The notes: a model not told the origin generated them from the sequence alone. Shown: positions 1 through 9,254, counted from the first letter of the stretch. The stretch: DNA of 64,000 nucleotides from Devosia sp. LC5 (GCF_000735585.1 NZ_JNNO01000011.1:27361-91360); one strand, 5' to 3'. Numbers and translations are program-made.

Positions 1-1
1 G

Positions 2-3000
2 TTCGGCGAGCAGGTGTCCGTGATCCTGCCCGATGTCGGCACCACCATGTCCGACTATCTCTCTGTTGCCCGTGTCGATCCGGACGGGCGCGGCCTGCGC
101 ATGGGGCTGCGCAAAGCCTTCAATTTCAACCGCATCGAAGCGGGCGAGAAGCTGTTCATCGACCTGCTGCCCACCAATTGGCAGGGCATGCCTCCGGCGC
201 TGCCGCAGGAGGTAGTGGACGAATTGGCCGAACGGGCGCGGCTGGCCGCCATCCGCGCCGAGCGGGAGCGCAAGGCCGCCGATGCCGAAGCGCTGAAGCC
301 TGAGGCCAGCGTCCGCATTGGCCGCAATCCCACTTTCCTGCGGCTGCAATTCGATTGGACCGTGCCGACAACCGCACAATATGTGCAGGATGGCCAGACC
401 GGCCATATCGCCTTCGAGTGGCCGGTCGGGGTCGATATGCGCGGCCTCCTGGCCGATCTCCCCGCCGAGATTGTCGGGGTGGACAGCGCCGTCACGCCCG
501 ATGGTGCCAATGTCACCCTGGCATTGGCCGAGGGCGTAACGCCGCGCTTTTACCAGAATTCGTCGCGGCAATTCGTGCTCGATATCGATATTGCCGGGCA
601 GGCGCTGCCCAGTTTCCAGGCGGCCGAGCTAGCCGAAGCCGTCAAGATTCCCGCCAGCGCCGGTCCGGCCGGGGAGGTGGGTGGCGCTCCGCGTATTGGC
701 GCATTGCAGGCCGCCACGGTAAAACCCTTCGTCAATGTGGTGGGATCGACAATCCGGGTCGTCTTCCCGTTCGAGCAGGATACGCCTGCAGCCGTGTTCC
801 GGCGCGGCGATACCGTCTGGATGATTTTCGACACCACGGCCGGCATTGCCCCGCCTGCCCAGTCGGACGAACTTGATGCCCTGGCCGACGAATTCTCGGT
901 GGTTGCCGCCGGCGATACGCAGGTGGTGCGGGTCAATCTCAACCAGGAACGCCTCGCCAGCCTGGGCTCCGAAGGCATGGCCTGGGTGCTGTCGCTCGGC
1001 GATACCGTGTTGACCCCCACCGAGCCGATCCAGCTCAGCCGCCGCCGCGATGTCGAAGGCTCGTTCGAGATCGTCGCCAACATCGCCCGCCCGGCCAAGG
1101 TGCATGATTTCCGCGACCCCGATGTCGGCGACATGCTCAAGGTGGTCACGGCCTACCCTCCGGCCCGCGGCATTACCCGCGCGCTGGACTATGTCGATTT
1201 CTCGGCTTTGCGCAGCGTGCATGGTCTGGTGATCAAGCCAGAAACCGAACGCCTCGCCATGGCCATCGACAGCGATCTGGCTGTCATCTCGACGCCGGGC
1301 GGGCTGACCGTTTCGGCGCTCGATGGCCCGCGGAGCATCGGCGGCGCTGCTGCCAGGGAGGGCCTGCGCGGCAGCTTTGTCGATCTGGCCCGGCTCGAGC
1401 AGCCCGATCCCCGGGCCTTCGCTGCCCAGCGCGATGCCTTGCTGGCGGCGGCCGCAGAGGCCGACGGCGCCCAGCGCGACGTGGCCCGGCTCGATCTGGC
1501 GCAGTATTACCTGGCCAACCAGCTGTCCTATGAGGCCATCGGCGTGCTGCGCGTACTCGAAAGCCAGCTGCAATCCATGGCGCTGACCCGCAAGCTGCGG
1601 ATGAGCCTGGCCATTGCCGACACCATGGCACACCGCCCCAAGGAGGCACTGGCCATCCTCAATACCTCGGCCATGGCGCAAGAGGTCGATGGCCTGTTCT
1701 GGCGTACCATTGCCCGCGCAGATGCCTATGATTTCAAGGGCGCCAAGCTGGATGCCCTCGAAGCGGCCAGCGTGGCCGGCTCCTATCCAGCCTGGGCGCG
1801 CAATCGATTCTATTTCGCCGCCATGCGGGCAGCGGTCGAAACTGGCGACAGTGCCGTCGCCGAGCGTTTCCTGGGCCAGGTGGATTTCGCCAGCCTCAAT
1901 GCCGAAGACAGCAGCCTCTATCATCTGATGTCGGGCCGGATCGACGAGGCCAATGGCCGGGTCGATGAGGCGATCGACACCTATGGCCAGGTCATTGCCG
2001 CCGATATTCGCCCCACCCGCGCCGAAGCGGTCTATCGCACGCTCTATTTGCTCGATCAGGCCGGACGGCTGGATCTGGCCAAGGCCTCGCAGACGCTGGC
2101 GGCCGAGGCCCTGCTATGGCGCGGCAATCCGCTCGAAGCCGATATGCAGAAGCTGTTGGCCGAGTTCTATTTCCGCGAGGGCGATTACCGGCTGGGCTTT
2201 GAGGTGGTGAAGCAGGCCGTCGGCACCTATCCCGATGGTGCCTCGACCAATGCCATGCGCGACGAAGCGCAGGCCGAGTTCGGCGCACTGTTCCTCGATG
2301 GCAAGGCCGATACGCTGGCCCCCGTCGAAGCGCTCAGTCTTTACTACGACTTCCGCCATCTCACTCCGCCCGGCCGCCGTGGCGACGAGGTGATCCGCAA
2401 TCTGGCGCGCCGGCTGGTGCGGGTCGATCTGCTGCCCCAGGCGGCCGAATTGCTCGAATATCAGCTCGACAATCGCCTGCGCGGCGTGGCCAAGACGCAG
2501 GTCGCCACCGATCTTGCTGTGATCTATGTCGCCGATCGCAAGCCGCAGGATGCGTTGCGCGTACTCAACGCTACCCAATTGCCGGGTCTGCCGGAATCGC
2601 TGGTGCGCCAGCGCCGGCTGCTCGAAGCCCGCGCCATGATCGATCTGGGACGCGACGTGCTGGCGCTGGACATGGTGCGCGATATGGACGGGCGCGACGT
2701 CAGCCTGTTGCGCGTCGATGCCCATTGGAAATCCAAGCGCTATGTCGAAGCCAGCGAAATGCTGGAGGCGCTCTATTCCGAGCCCAACCAGACCGACCCG
2801 CTGGGCCAGCCCGAACGCATGAGCGTCATCAAGGCGGCGGTGGGCTATGTCATGGCCAATGACACGCTGGGTCTGTCGCGCCTGCGCTCCAAGTTCGCTG
2901 ACCGTATGGTCACCTCGCCGGAGTGGCCGATGTTCGATTACGTCACCGGCCCGATCCAGGTCGATAGCCTCGAATTCAAGAAGGTCGCCAGCCAAGTGTC

Positions 3001-3115
3001 AGGCATCGACGGCCTCAATGCCTTCCTTGCGGCCTATCGGCAGACCTATGGCGGCGAGGACGCCCTGGCGCCGCTATCGGCCAGCCGGCCCGATGCTGGG
3101 CTGGCGGCGCTTTAG
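2..3115 (+). CDS. AMIN-like / TPR-repeat protein, 5' end outside window
   Basis: The reading frame is open from the first bases, with no start before the GTG at 14. The protein seems to begin in the middle of a beta-rich AMIN-like domain (GRGLRMGLRKAFNFNRI), so the true start lies upstream of the window. After a charged helix (about residues 65-95), two more AMIN-like beta regions follow (about 98-200 and 235-350). From about residue 460 to the end the protein is helical with TPR-like spacing. Such proteins are usually envelope-associated scaffolds. It ends tail-to-tail with fliP, overlapping by 4 nt, so it may be a flagellar or motility accessory factor, but that rests on position alone. I do not recognise a named family for the whole chain. 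Confidence 0.8.
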   Translation, partial: FGEQVSVILPDVGTTMSDYLSVARVDPDGRGLRMGLRKAFNFNRIEAGEKLFIDLLPTNWQGMPPALPQEVVDELAERARLAAIRAERERKAADAEALKPEASVRIGRNPTFLRLQFDWTVPTTAQYVQDGQTGHIAFEWPVGVDMRGLLADLPAEIVGVDSAVTPDGANVTLALAEGVTPRFYQNSSRQFVLDIDIAGQALPSFQAAELAEAVKIPASAGPAGEVGGAPRIGALQAATVKPFVNVVGSTIRVVFPFEQDTPAAVFRRGDTVWMIFDTTAGIAPPAQSDELDALADEFSVVAAGDTQVVRVNLNQERLASLGSEGMAWVLSLGDTVLTPTEPIQLSRRRDVEGSFEIVANIARPAKVHDFRDPDVGDMLKVVTAYPPARGITRALDYVDFSALRSVHGLVIKPETERLAMAIDSDLAVISTPGGLTVSALDGPRSIGGAAAREGLRGSFVDLARLEQPDPRAFAAQRDALLAAAAEADGAQRDVARLDLAQYYLANQLSYEAIGVLRVLESQLQSMALTRKLRMSLAIADTMAHRPKEALAILNTSAMAQEVDGLFWRTIARADAYDFKGAKLDALEAASVAGSYPAWARNRFYFAAMRAAVETGDSAVAERFLGQVDFASLNAEDSSLYHLMSGRIDEANGRVDEAIDTYGQVIAADIRPTRAEAVYRTLYLLDQAGRLDLAKASQTLAAEALLWRGNPLEADMQKLLAEFYFREGDYRLGFEVVKQAVGTYPDGASTNAMRDEAQAEFGALFLDGKADTLAPVEALSLYYDFRHLTPPGRRGDEVIRNLARRLVRVDLLPQAAELLEYQLDNRLRGVAKTQVATDLAVIYVADRKPQDALRVLNATQLPGLPESLVRQRRLLEARAMIDLGRDVLALDMVRDMDGRDVSLLRVDAHWKSKRYVEASEMLEALYSEPNQTDPLGQPERMSVIKAAVGYVMANDTLGLSRLRSKFADRMVTSPEWPMFDYVTGPIQVDSLEFKKVASQVSGIDGLNAFLAAYRQTYGGEDALAPLSASRPDAGLAAL

Positions 3116-3933
3116 CTGCTGACGAAACTTCGCACCAGCGAGCCCGCCACCAGATACCAGCCATCCACCAGCACGAAAAAGATCAGCTTGAACGGCAGCG
3201 AGATTACCACCGGGGGCAGCATCATCATGCCCATGGACATCAGTACCGACGCCACCACCATGTCGATGACCACGAAAGGCAGGAACAGCAGGAAGCCGAT
3301 TTCAAAGGCGCGGCGCAGTTCCGAAATCATGAAGGCGGGCACCAGCAATTGCAGTGGGATCGCCTCGGGCTCGGCCGGTATTTCGGCGTCGGTCAGGTCG
3401 AAAAACAGCTGCAAATCCTGTTCGCGCACATTGGCGCGCATGAATTCATGCAACGGCGCCGATCCCGCTTCAAACGCTTCTGCCACCTCGATCTGCCCAG
3501 CCAGCAGCGGCGCAATGCCCTGGTCATAGGTCTGTTGCAGCGTGGGCTGCATGACGAACAGGGTCAAAAACAACGCCAGCGACACCATCACCGAATTGGG
3601 CGGCGCGGTTTGCAGCCCGATGGCCGTGCGCAGCAGCGACAGCACCACCACAATGCGGGTGAAGCTGGTCACCATTACCAGGATTGATGGGGCCAGCGAG
3701 AGCAGCGTGATCAGCCCGATGAGCTGGACAGCCCGCTCGGTCAGCGTCGCTTCGTCGCCGAAATCGATGGAGAGGTTTTGCGCATAGGCCAGGCCTGGCA
3801 GCGCCAGCAAAGTGAAAGCGGCAAGGCCGGCGAGAACGAGCAGGCGCCGCGCATGGCGCGGCGATGGGTCAGTTCCGGTTGGCCGTGCTATCGCCGTCGA
3901 CAAGATCAGTGCCTTCCACGTCCTGCTGTGCAC
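3112..3933 (-). CDS. fliP: Flagellar type III export gate protein FliP
   Basis: FliP forms, with FliQ and FliR, the export gate of the flagellar type III secretion system in the inner membrane. The 273-residue product has an N-terminal hydrophobic signal ending near LAYAQN (cleavage around residue 50), then four membrane segments with family hallmarks: SFTRIVVVLSLLRTAIG in the first and MGMMMLPPVVISLPFKL near the C-terminus. The start is uncertain. GTG at 3933 is used here and overlaps the end of fliO by 65 nt. An in-frame TTG at 3903 would give a more usual length. It follows fliO in a two-gene minus-strand unit. Confidence 0.95.
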   Translation of the reverse strand: MHSRTWKALILSTAIARPTGTDPSPRHARRLLVLAGLAAFTLLALPGLAYAQNLSIDFGDEATLTERAVQLIGLITLLSLAPSILVMVTSFTRIVVVLSLLRTAIGLQTAPPNSVMVSLALFLTLFVMQPTLQQTYDQGIAPLLAGQIEVAEAFEAGSAPLHEFMRANVREQDLQLFFDLTDAEIPAEPEAIPLQLLVPAFMISELRRAFEIGFLLFLPFVVIDMVVASVLMSMGMMMLPPVVISLPFKLIFFVLVDGWYLVAGSLVRSFVSS

Positions 3934-4504
3934 TGTCTTCTTTAGCTGAGTCGGCGGGCCGCGAAGCCGGTTTGTCGGAGTTTCCCGCCCTTACTGCGGG
4001 TTCGGCGGGTTCCACCGACCGCATCAGCCCGGTCTGCCGCAAGGAGCGGGGCCCGCGGGGCTTGTCGGCCAATTGCTCGACCACCGCGACGGGTGCGCCG
4101 GTCGGCGCGACCACCGGCTCCGGCGCCACGGCTTTAGGGACAGGGGCGGCCGGTTGCACCGGCTTGCGGCCTAGCATGGGCACGGGGCGGCGGTTAGAGG
4201 CGAGCGCTGTTTCATCGACCGCTATGCCGGTTTCGATCACCACGTCCTGCGGCCCGCCGATTAGCACCAGATGCTCGACATTGTCGCGCCGCACGATCAG
4301 CAATTGCCGCTTCTGGTCGACAGAGAGGCTATCAATCACCGACAGCCGCCGATTGCGCCCGCGCGCCACGCTTCCAGTGGCCCCATAGAGCAGCTTGAGC
4401 AGCCACACGGCCAGCACGATCAGCACCAGCACGATGCCGAGTGCGAAGACCACGGTGAGGATGGAGTTTTCCGAACCGCCGAACAGGCTGGTAATGAACT
4501 GCAT
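3869..4504 (-). CDS. fliO: Flagellar biosynthesis protein FliO
   Basis: FliO is a small membrane chaperone that helps assemble the FliP ring of the flagellar export gate. One membrane helix (about residues 15-40) is followed by a short cytoplasmic beta domain with the FliO motif (RLSVIDSLSVDQKRQLLIVR, then HLVLIGGPQDVVIET). The last 100 residues are a low-complexity Pro/Ala/Glu tail, which makes this copy long at 211 residues. The ATG is preceded by GGGAG at good spacing. It is transcribed away from flgB and shares the intergenic region that holds the CtrA box. Confidence 0.9.
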   Translation of the reverse strand: MQFITSLFGGSENSILTVVFALGIVLVLIVLAVWLLKLLYGATGSVARGRNRRLSVIDSLSVDQKRQLLIVRRDNVEHLVLIGGPQDVVIETGIAVDETALASNRRPVPMLGRKPVQPAAPVPKAVAPEPVVAPTGAPVAVVEQLADKPRGPRSLRQTGLMRSVEPAEPAVRAGNSDKPASRPADSAKEDSAQQDVEGTDLVDGDSTANRN

Positions 4505-4618
4505 AATGGCTCCCAGAACGTGCCGACCCGAATCCGGGCGGTATAAGCGGCATATATTGCCTATTTGGCCGCAGCAATTTGCAAATTGCGAGGCAGGTGC
4601 CGGTATTGCAGGGGTTAA

Positions 4619-4633
4619 TTAACACTTGATTAA
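4619..4633. promoter_or_regulatory. Perfect CtrA-binding box (TTAA-N7-TTAA)
   Basis: The sequence TTAACACTTGATTAAC matches the full CtrA consensus TTAA-N7-TTAA, including the C after each half. It lies in the 189-bp divergent region, 61 bp before flgB and 115 bp before fliO. CtrA activates early flagellar genes in Caulobacter and several rhizobia. The kinase that feeds CtrA, CckA, is encoded 5 kb downstream. A second TTAA (4615-4618) abuts the left half. Binding is inferred from sequence only. Confidence 0.7.
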
Positions 4634-4693
4634 CCATGACCCGGCAAGATTTGCCCATCGCGCCTTATCAAAGACTCGCGGGGGTATCGGCCA

Positions 4694-5101
4694 ATGGGCC
4701 TTATGGACATGCCGGTTTTTGCCGCGCTCACCGACAAGATGCGCTGGCATCAGGCCCGTCAAGGCCTGCTTGCCGAAAACGTTGCCAATGCGGAAACGCC
4801 CAATTACCGCGGCCGCGATCTGGCGCAGTACGATTTCGCCGAGCAGATGGGCGGTTTCTCCTCGGCCAGCGTCACCACGCTCGCCACCCAGCCGATGCAC
4901 TTTTCCGTGTCCAGCAGCGAAGGTGGGGCATTCGGCGCCCAACGCATGGCCAATTTCGAAATCACGCCCGAAGGGAACGGGGTCTCCCTCGAAGACGAGA
5001 TGATGAAGGTCACCACCAATATGATGGACTATCAGGCCGCCACCACGGTCTACCAGAAGTCGATCAAGATCCTCAAAACCGCGCTTGGCCGCTCGGCCTA
5101 G
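4694..5101 (+). CDS. flgB: Flagellar proximal rod protein FlgB
   Basis: FlgB is a proximal rod subunit of the flagellar basal body, exported by the type III apparatus. The 135-residue product has the typical N-terminus (ALTDKMRWHQARQGLLAENV) followed by the rod/hook signature ANAETPNYRGRD. The C-terminal helix is typical of axial proteins (MMDYQAATTVYQKSIKILKT). Starts at 4694, 4703 or 4709 are all possible; no strong Shine-Dalgarno decides between them. It is the first gene of the plus-strand flagellar operon, 11 nt before flgC. Confidence 0.95.
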   Translation: MGLMDMPVFAALTDKMRWHQARQGLLAENVANAETPNYRGRDLAQYDFAEQMGGFSSASVTTLATQPMHFSVSSSEGGAFGAQRMANFEITPEGNGVSLEDEMMKVTTNMMDYQAATTVYQKSIKILKTALGRSA

Positions 5102-5112
5102 GAGCCTCAGGC

Positions 5113-5523
5113 ATGGATTTCAATTCCTCGCTCCGCATCGCCGCCACCGGCCTGCATGCCCAGACGGCTCGCATGCGCGTTATCGCCGAAAACATCGCCA
5201 ATGCCGACTCGGCCGGCAAGGCGCCGGGCGAGGAACCCTATCGCCGCCGCGTCCCCACCTTTCAGGCCCAGTATGATGCCGAAGTGGGGGGCAAGGTCGT
5301 CGAAGTGGGGCGTCTGGCCTATGACATGAGCGATTTCACCAGCCGCTATGAGCCCGGCCATCCGGCCGCCGATACCAGCGGCTATGTGCAATATCCCAAC
5401 GTCAACACGCTGATCGAGACGATGGATATGCGCGAGGCCCAGCGCACCTATGAAGCCAATCTCAACGTCGTCACCGTCACCCGGCAGATGCTGGGCCGCA
5501 CGCTCGACATTCTGCGCGGCTAA
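5113..5523 (+). CDS. flgC: Flagellar proximal rod protein FlgC
   Basis: FlgC is a proximal rod subunit that assembles next to FlgB. It is 136 residues, the usual family length. The N-terminus (LRIAATGLHAQTARMRVIAE, then NIANADSAGK) and the C-terminal helix (EAQRTYEANLNVVTVTRQML) are characteristic. The ATG at 5113 is chosen because it gives the standard FlgC N-terminus. The frame stays open upstream through flgB, but that part encodes no recognisable protein. It sits between flgB and fliE with short spacers, as in most alphaproteobacterial flagellar operons. Confidence 0.95.
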   Translation: MDFNSSLRIAATGLHAQTARMRVIAENIANADSAGKAPGEEPYRRRVPTFQAQYDAEVGGKVVEVGRLAYDMSDFTSRYEPGHPAADTSGYVQYPNVNTLIETMDMREAQRTYEANLNVVTVTRQMLGRTLDILRG

Positions 5524-5543
5524 GCGCGACAAGGACAAGCCAG

Positions 5544-5873
5544 ATGGTCACCACTCCGTTCAATGCCGCCACCGCCGCCTATGGCAATGCCAGCCGCCTG
5601 ATCAACCAGGCTGCCAAGCCCACCACCGATCTCAGCGCCGCCGCTGGCGGTTCGGGCAATAATTTCGCCAGCATGCTGGCCCAGCAGGTGCAGGGCGTGA
5701 TGGATGCGGGCAAGGCTTCGGACGCCATGGCGCTGGACATGGTCAATGGCAAGGCCAATGTGGTGGATATGGTCACCGCCCTCAGCCAGACGGAACTGGC
5801 TATCGAAAGCATGGTCACGGTGCGCGACCGGGTGATCTCGGCCTATGAAGAAATCATGCGGATGCCGATCTGA
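5544..5873 (+). CDS. fliE: Flagellar hook-basal body protein FliE
   Basis: FliE joins the MS ring and export gate to the proximal rod and is needed for rod assembly. The 109-residue product has a disordered N-terminus (about 1-45) and the conserved helical C-terminal half, with ALSQTELAIESMVTVRDRVI followed by SAYEEIMRMPI, which is diagnostic. It is preceded by an A/G-rich Shine-Dalgarno (AAGGACAAG) and lies 20 nt after flgC. Confidence 0.95.
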   Translation: MVTTPFNAATAAYGNASRLINQAAKPTTDLSAAAGGSGNNFASMLAQQVQGVMDAGKASDAMALDMVNGKANVVDMVTALSQTELAIESMVTVRDRVISAYEEIMRMPI

Positions 5874-5949
5874 CACTGACCCCGCGCGGGAATGACGCGA
5901 GGGGAGTAGACTGGGGCGCGTGGCGACGATTCGCCCGACAGGACCTGCA

Positions 5950-6216
5950 ATGACCGGCGCCGAAGTTCTCGACATTTCCACCGATGGCATCTGGACGTTG
6001 ATCATCGTCGCTGCGCCGATGATGATCGTGGGCCTGTTGGTCGGCGTGGTCATCGCTCTATTCCAGGCGCTGACCCAGATTCAGGAACAGACGCTGGTCT
6101 TCGTGCCCAAGATCATCGCCATTTTCATCACCATGCTGATCACCCTGCCATTCCTCGGCGCCACCATGGGCGGCTATATGAACCGGGTGATCGACATGAT
6201 CATCGTGGGCGGCTGA
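5950..6216 (+). CDS. fliQ: Flagellar export gate protein FliQ
   Basis: FliQ is a small two-helix subunit of the flagellar type III export gate. From ATG 5950 the product is 88 residues, the standard length, with hydrophobic hairpins at about 16-40 and 54-76 and the motif QALTQIQEQTLVFVPKI between them. ATG 5950 is preferred over an upstream in-frame GTG at 5920 because AGGA stands 7 nt before it and the N-terminus then matches the family. Its stop overlaps the fliR start (TGATG), indicating translational coupling. Confidence 0.95.
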   Translation: MTGAEVLDISTDGIWTLIIVAAPMMIVGLLVGVVIALFQALTQIQEQTLVFVPKIIAIFITMLITLPFLGATMGGYMNRVIDMIIVGG

Positions 6217-6986
6217 TGCTCACCATCGGGCTGGATTGGCTGCCCAATACCGCCTTTGTCTATCTGCTGCTGTTTTCCCGCATCGGCGCCATCCTGATGC
6301 TGATGCCCGCGCTGGGCGAAACCATGATCCCGGCGCGCATGCGGCTGGCTTTCGCGCTGGCTTTCACGCTGGTGGTCTATCCGCTGCTGGCACCCAACCT
6401 GCCCAATATGCCGGCCGATTTCATGGGCATTGTCGGGCTGATCTTCCACGAATTGGCCATTGGCCTCATGCTGGGCGCCATTGCCCGCATCACCGTCATG
6501 GCCACTCAGGTCGCGGGCGCGGTCATCGCCTTCCAGTCGGGTCTCAGCGCCGCCATGGCCGCCGATCCGACCCAGGCGGGGGTGCAGGGCGCGGTGTTCG
6601 GCAGTTTCCTGTCATTCCTTGGCGTCACATTGATCTTCGCCACCGACCTGCATCATGTCGCATTGGCCGCCACCTATGACAGCTATGTGGTGTTCGGCGT
6701 CGATGCGCCCCTGATGTTCGACGATGCCGCGCAATTGGCGCTGCGCACCGTCGCCAGTGCCTTTTCCATCGGCATCCAGATGTCGGCGCCATTCATCGTC
6801 TTCGGCCTCGTCTTCAACCTGGGCGCTGGCATCCTCGCCCGCCTGATGCCGGCGCTACAGGTGTTTTTCCTGCTGATGCCGGCCAATGTGATGGTTGGCC
6901 TCGTACTGTTTGCCTTGCTGCTGACCATGATGATGGGGTGGTACATCACCGGCTTTGAGAGCCACCTGGCGATGTGGAGGGGCTGA
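6216..6986 (+). CDS. fliR: Flagellar export gate protein FliR
   Basis: FliR completes the FliPQR export gate in the inner membrane. The 256-residue protein has about six to eight hydrophobic segments and the family features FSRIGAILMLMPALGE near the start and QSGLSAAMAADPTQAGVQGA in the middle. Its start overlaps the fliQ stop by one base, and its stop abuts the flhB GTG directly, so fliQ-fliR-flhB are probably translated in series. Confidence 0.95.
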   Translation: MLTIGLDWLPNTAFVYLLLFSRIGAILMLMPALGETMIPARMRLAFALAFTLVVYPLLAPNLPNMPADFMGIVGLIFHELAIGLMLGAIARITVMATQVAGAVIAFQSGLSAAMAADPTQAGVQGAVFGSFLSFLGVTLIFATDLHHVALAATYDSYVVFGVDAPLMFDDAAQLALRTVASAFSIGIQMSAPFIVFGLVFNLGAGILARLMPALQVFFLLMPANVMVGLVLFALLLTMMMGWYITGFESHLAMWRG

Positions 6987-8069
6987 GTGTCAGACGAAGC
7001 TCCGGAACAAGCCAGTAAAACCGAAGACCCCTCCCAGAAAAAGCTGGAGGACGCCCATAACAAGGGCGATGTCGCCAAGAGCCAGGAGGTGACCACCTGG
7101 TTCATGCTGCTGGGTTCGGCCACCATCTTTGCCATGATGGCGCCTTCGACCAGCGCCAGCCTGGTGCAATCGCTCAAGGTGGTGATGACCAATGCCGATC
7201 AGTTCGAGCTGGGCGGCTCGGGCTTCGCGGTATTCTTCAATGGCTTGGCGCTGGCGCTGCTCGGCACCATTCTCGTGCCGCTGGCCATCCTGACCTTTTG
7301 CGGCGTCGCCGCCAATCTTATCCAGCATCGGCCCCTGATCTCGACCGAACCGATCACCCCGAAATTCTCCAAGATTTCGCCGCTGGCCGGCTTCAAGCGG
7401 CTGTTTTCGACCGAGTCGCTCGTCAATTTCGGCAAGGGTCTGCTCAAGATCTGCATCGTGGGCACGGTGCTGTTCTTCGTGGTCTGGCCCGAGCGCGACC
7501 GGCTCGACACCATGATGACGGCCGATCCGCTGATCATCCTGGCCGATTTCCAGGAGATCGGCCTCAAGATTTTCGGCGCGACGCTTGCCGTGCTGGCCAT
7601 CATCGCGCTGGCCGATTACATCTATGTCCGCCAGAAATGGTGGAAGCGGCAGATGATGACGGTGCAGGAAACCCGCGACGAATATAAGCAGATGGAAGGC
7701 GACCCCAAGGTCAAGGGCCGCATCCGCCAGATGCGGCAGGACCGGGCCCGCAAGCGCATGATGGCCTCGGTGCCCGACGCCACCGTGGTGATCACCAACC
7801 CGACCCACTTTGCCGTCGCCCTGAAATACGACCGCTCGATGGGCGCCCCGCAATGCGTTGCCAAAGGCGCCGATGCTGTAGCTCTGCGCATCCGCGAAGT
7901 GGCCAAGGAAAACGACGTGCCCATCGTCGAAAACCCTCCGCTGGCCCGCGCGCTGTTTGCCAGCGTCGATATCGACGACGTCATCCCGGGCGAACATTTC
8001 CAGGCCGTCGCCGAAGTCATCGGCTTCGTCATGCGCCTCAAGAAACCGGGCGGCTGGAAGGCGGGGTAG
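6987..8069 (+). CDS. flhB: Flagellar export switch protein FlhB
   Basis: FlhB is the membrane switch that changes flagellar export from rod/hook to filament substrates. It is 360 residues with four membrane helices in the first 215 and a soluble autocleaving C-domain. The self-cleavage motif NPTH is intact at about residues 271-274 (VVITNPTHFAVAL). The N-terminus carries the usual acidic stretch ending KTEDPSQKKLEDAH. It starts with GTG immediately after the fliR stop. It is the last gene of this flagellar operon. Confidence 0.95.
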   Translation: MSDEAPEQASKTEDPSQKKLEDAHNKGDVAKSQEVTTWFMLLGSATIFAMMAPSTSASLVQSLKVVMTNADQFELGGSGFAVFFNGLALALLGTILVPLAILTFCGVAANLIQHRPLISTEPITPKFSKISPLAGFKRLFSTESLVNFGKGLLKICIVGTVLFFVVWPERDRLDTMMTADPLIILADFQEIGLKIFGATLAVLAIIALADYIYVRQKWWKRQMMTVQETRDEYKQMEGDPKVKGRIRQMRQDRARKRMMASVPDATVVITNPTHFAVALKYDRSMGAPQCVAKGADAVALRIREVAKENDVPIVENPPLARALFASVDIDDVIPGEHFQAVAEVIGFVMRLKKPGGWKAG

Positions 8070-8096
8070 GGCGCCCTGCTGCCGCGAGCCGCACTG

Positions 8097-9254
8097 TCAC
8101 TCGCTGGGCCGCCAGAAGGTGCGCCTGAGAGACAATTCGATCAGGTCGCGGCCGGCATTGGTGAGGCTTGCAACTGCCGCGCCGCCCCGCACAGACCGGG
8201 CCCAACCAAAAGTTAGTGCGCCGAAAACCACAAGATAGGTCAGCGTTGCTACGATGGCGGCCACAGGCGATGTGATCTGTACTATGGGGACCGCCTGCAG
8301 CAGCACCGACCCGATGAAGAAATAAACCAGGGTGTTGCTTCCGATGGTCTGCAGCACATTGCGTGTTCCAGCCGGCAACAAAGAATGGACGGCGTAGGTA
8401 AGCCCCAGGATGCCGAGCGCAGCAAGGATACCGAAAGCGTAGTAGCCAGGGTGGTTGTGGTGGCGCCAATGCTCGATGTCGGAGATGAAATGGGCGGTCC
8501 GGCCGACCCCCCAATACCAGATGAACGTCGCCAGCAGGAAGAAGCTGACGATGCACCCGAAGATGACCGTCGCTCTCGCCCACTTCTGGCGGGTCTGGGC
8601 AAAGACCGCGTTTCCCATAGCCATGCCGAAAGTCATAAGGCCCAAGCCGTGCAAAACCGTCGGGCCTCTGTCACCACCGATGCCCAGCAGGACACTCCCC
8701 GGCACGCGAAACGGGGGTGGCAGGGGTGCAAGATCTGCCAGCAGGAGCGTGTGGACCAATACGCCGGCCAGAGACAGTAGCACCACTGGGAGAAACCCGA
8801 ACCTGACCCGCAGCCAGAGCCATAGCGGTGCGATAGCCAAAAGCAGCGCATATGTCAGGAAGATTGCACCATATCCCTCGGTGACCCATTGCACACGCTC
8901 ACCTGGAACAAGCCCGTTGAGCAGGGCGAAGGCGTTGTTGATAATCGAGAAGACCAGGTAGGTCAGCGCACAGAGCAGCGACCTATAGAGCAGGCCGGCA
9001 AAGACCGTGGGCTCCCGCCCCCGCATGCGGTGCGCGTTGGCGATTTCGATCATCACTCCCATCAGAACGAGCAGGGACGGGGTCGCCATGCGCGTGACCA
9101 CCTTGAAGGCCATAGCCCATCCGCCTTCGGTCTCATCGTAAATCGCGTGGTGAATGACGATGTGGCTGATGATTGCGAGCGTCACGGTCAGATAGCGGAA
9201 TAGATCGAGTTGGCCCACACGGGTCGCGCGGCTGGTGGGGGCCGGTGCGATCAT
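8097..9254 (-). CDS. Multi-pass membrane protein, acyltransferase-3-like
   Basis: This 385-residue protein has about ten hydrophobic segments. The layout (DLFRYLTVTLAIISHIVIHH at the start, short loops, basic C-terminus) resembles acyltransferase-3/OpgC-like proteins that transfer acyl groups to surface glycans. The first helix has an HIVIHH pair of His residues where these enzymes often have an active-site His. The match is by architecture, not by a decisive motif. It is convergent with flhB and divergent from cckA, with no operon partner. A DUF1624-like membrane protein is an alternative. Confidence 0.6.
   Translation of the reverse strand: MIAPAPTSRATRVGQLDLFRYLTVTLAIISHIVIHHAIYDETEGGWAMAFKVVTRMATPSLLVLMGVMIEIANAHRMRGREPTVFAGLLYRSLLCALTYLVFSIINNAFALLNGLVPGERVQWVTEGYGAIFLTYALLLAIAPLWLWLRVRFGFLPVVLLSLAGVLVHTLLLADLAPLPPPFRVPGSVLLGIGGDRGPTVLHGLGLMTFGMAMGNAVFAQTRQKWARATVIFGCIVSFFLLATFIWYWGVGRTAHFISDIEHWRHHNHPGYYAFGILAALGILGLTYAVHSLLPAGTRNVLQTIGSNTLVYFFIGSVLLQAVPIVQITSPVAAIVATLTYLVVFGALTFGWARSVRGGAAVASLTNAGRDLIELSLRRTFWRPSE

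Noticed and set aside
629..1924. A 431-codon minus-strand open frame
   Set aside because: Antisense to the AMIN/TPR gene; shadow composition and no Shine-Dalgarno.
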